From Methanosarcina sp. UBA5 (GTDB lineage: Archaea; Halobacteriota; Methanosarcinia; Methanosarcinales; Methanosarcinaceae), in assembly GCF_002505485.1 (NCBI RefSeq), contig NZ_DAVG01000106.1, positions 1 through 5,648 of the forward strand: a stretch of DNA of 5,648 nucleotides, given 5' to 3'. Positions 5,482 through 5,648 of this stretch are shown here, piece after piece (position 1 is the first letter of the stretch; each line of letters begins with the position of its first letter). Below the pieces are notes generated by a model. It was not told where the DNA came from. It saw only the letters and a list, made by a program, of their open reading frames with translations, and did not search any database. Made by a program: the position numbers and the translations under genes.

Positions 5482-5648
5482 ATGAAAAAGATTCGAATAG
5501 GAATGTTTTCCTGGGAAAGTTTGTATTCGATCCGTGTAGGAGGGATTTCACCCCACGTATCTGAACTCTCAGATGCTCTTGCGGCAGAGGGACATGAGGT
5601 TCACCTGTTTACACGAGACCTTGAAGATAAAGATGAGATAATAAATGG
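5482..5648 (+). CDS. Glycosyltransferase, GT-B fold, GT4/GT5-like (partial, N-terminus only)
   Basis: The first 55 residues are in the window and run off its right edge. Seen: a first beta strand with IRIGMFSWES (4-13), then the loop RVGGISPHVSEL (about 18-29), which matches the G-G-(I/M)-x-x-(H/Y)-V-x-x-L pattern at the acceptor/donor cleft of glycogen synthase-like and family 4 glycosyltransferases, and then ALAAEGHEVHLFTR (about 32-45), the second strand and helix of the N-terminal Rossmann domain. The enzyme would move a sugar from a nucleotide sugar to a glycan, lipid or glucan; donor and acceptor cannot be told from this part. The ATG is preceded by G-rich GGGG blocks (5467-5470 and 5476-5479) rather than a standard Shine-Dalgarno; the first is better spaced. 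It is separated from the arsenate reductase relic by 122 bp and appears intact. Confidence 0.85.
   Translation, partial: MKKIRIGMFSWESLYSIRVGGISPHVSELSDALAAEGHEVHLFTRDLEDKDEIIN

Overview
The window looks like a chromosomal piece of a methanogenic archaeon, most likely Methanosarcina or a close relative. The grounds are AT-rich spacers with archaeal TATA-like boxes, Shine-Dalgarno sites of the GGAGG/GAGGT type, and protein sequences of the Methanosarcinales style. The genus is inferred from general resemblance and was not confirmed by a search.

Left part (1-3256, minus strand). This is a phosphate-specific ABC importer operon, read right to left: pstS (phosphate-binding lipoprotein), pstC and pstA (the two permeases), and pstB (ATPase, cut by the window edge). 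Gaps are 28 bp (pstS-pstC), a stop/start junction (pstC-pstA) and 45 bp (pstA-pstB). All four frames look intact. PstS captures phosphate outside the membrane, PstC and PstA form the channel, and PstB powers it. The start of pstA lies in a 66-bp-spaced imperfect duplication that carries two ribosome-binding-site/ATG pairs.

Middle (about 3257-4046). A spacer of almost 800 bp, very AT-rich, lies between the divergent units. It holds the likely pst promoter, several inverted repeats, a 38-codon ORF of doubtful reality, a degraded-looking stretch at 3667-3829 that may be a dispersed repeat or gene relic, and the likely promoter with a 9-bp inverted repeat ahead of the rightward genes.

Right part (4047-5648, plus strand). 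A calcineurin-type metallophosphoesterase is followed 32 bp later by a thioredoxin-type arsenate reductase (LMW-PTP fold). Both appear damaged. The phosphoesterase frame reaches its essential D-x-H motif only if read from an ATC codon that sits where the ATG should be. The arsenate reductase carries what look like four small indels (-1, +1, +4, -1) that nearly cancel but leave a TGA stop. The window ends in the start of a GT-B-type glycosyltransferase with its own likely promoter.

I see no clearly new system. The points most worth a check are the paired lesions in the phosphoesterase/arsenate reductase unit (real decay, recoding, or sequence error), the duplicated pstA start, and the inverted repeat in front of the phosphoesterase.
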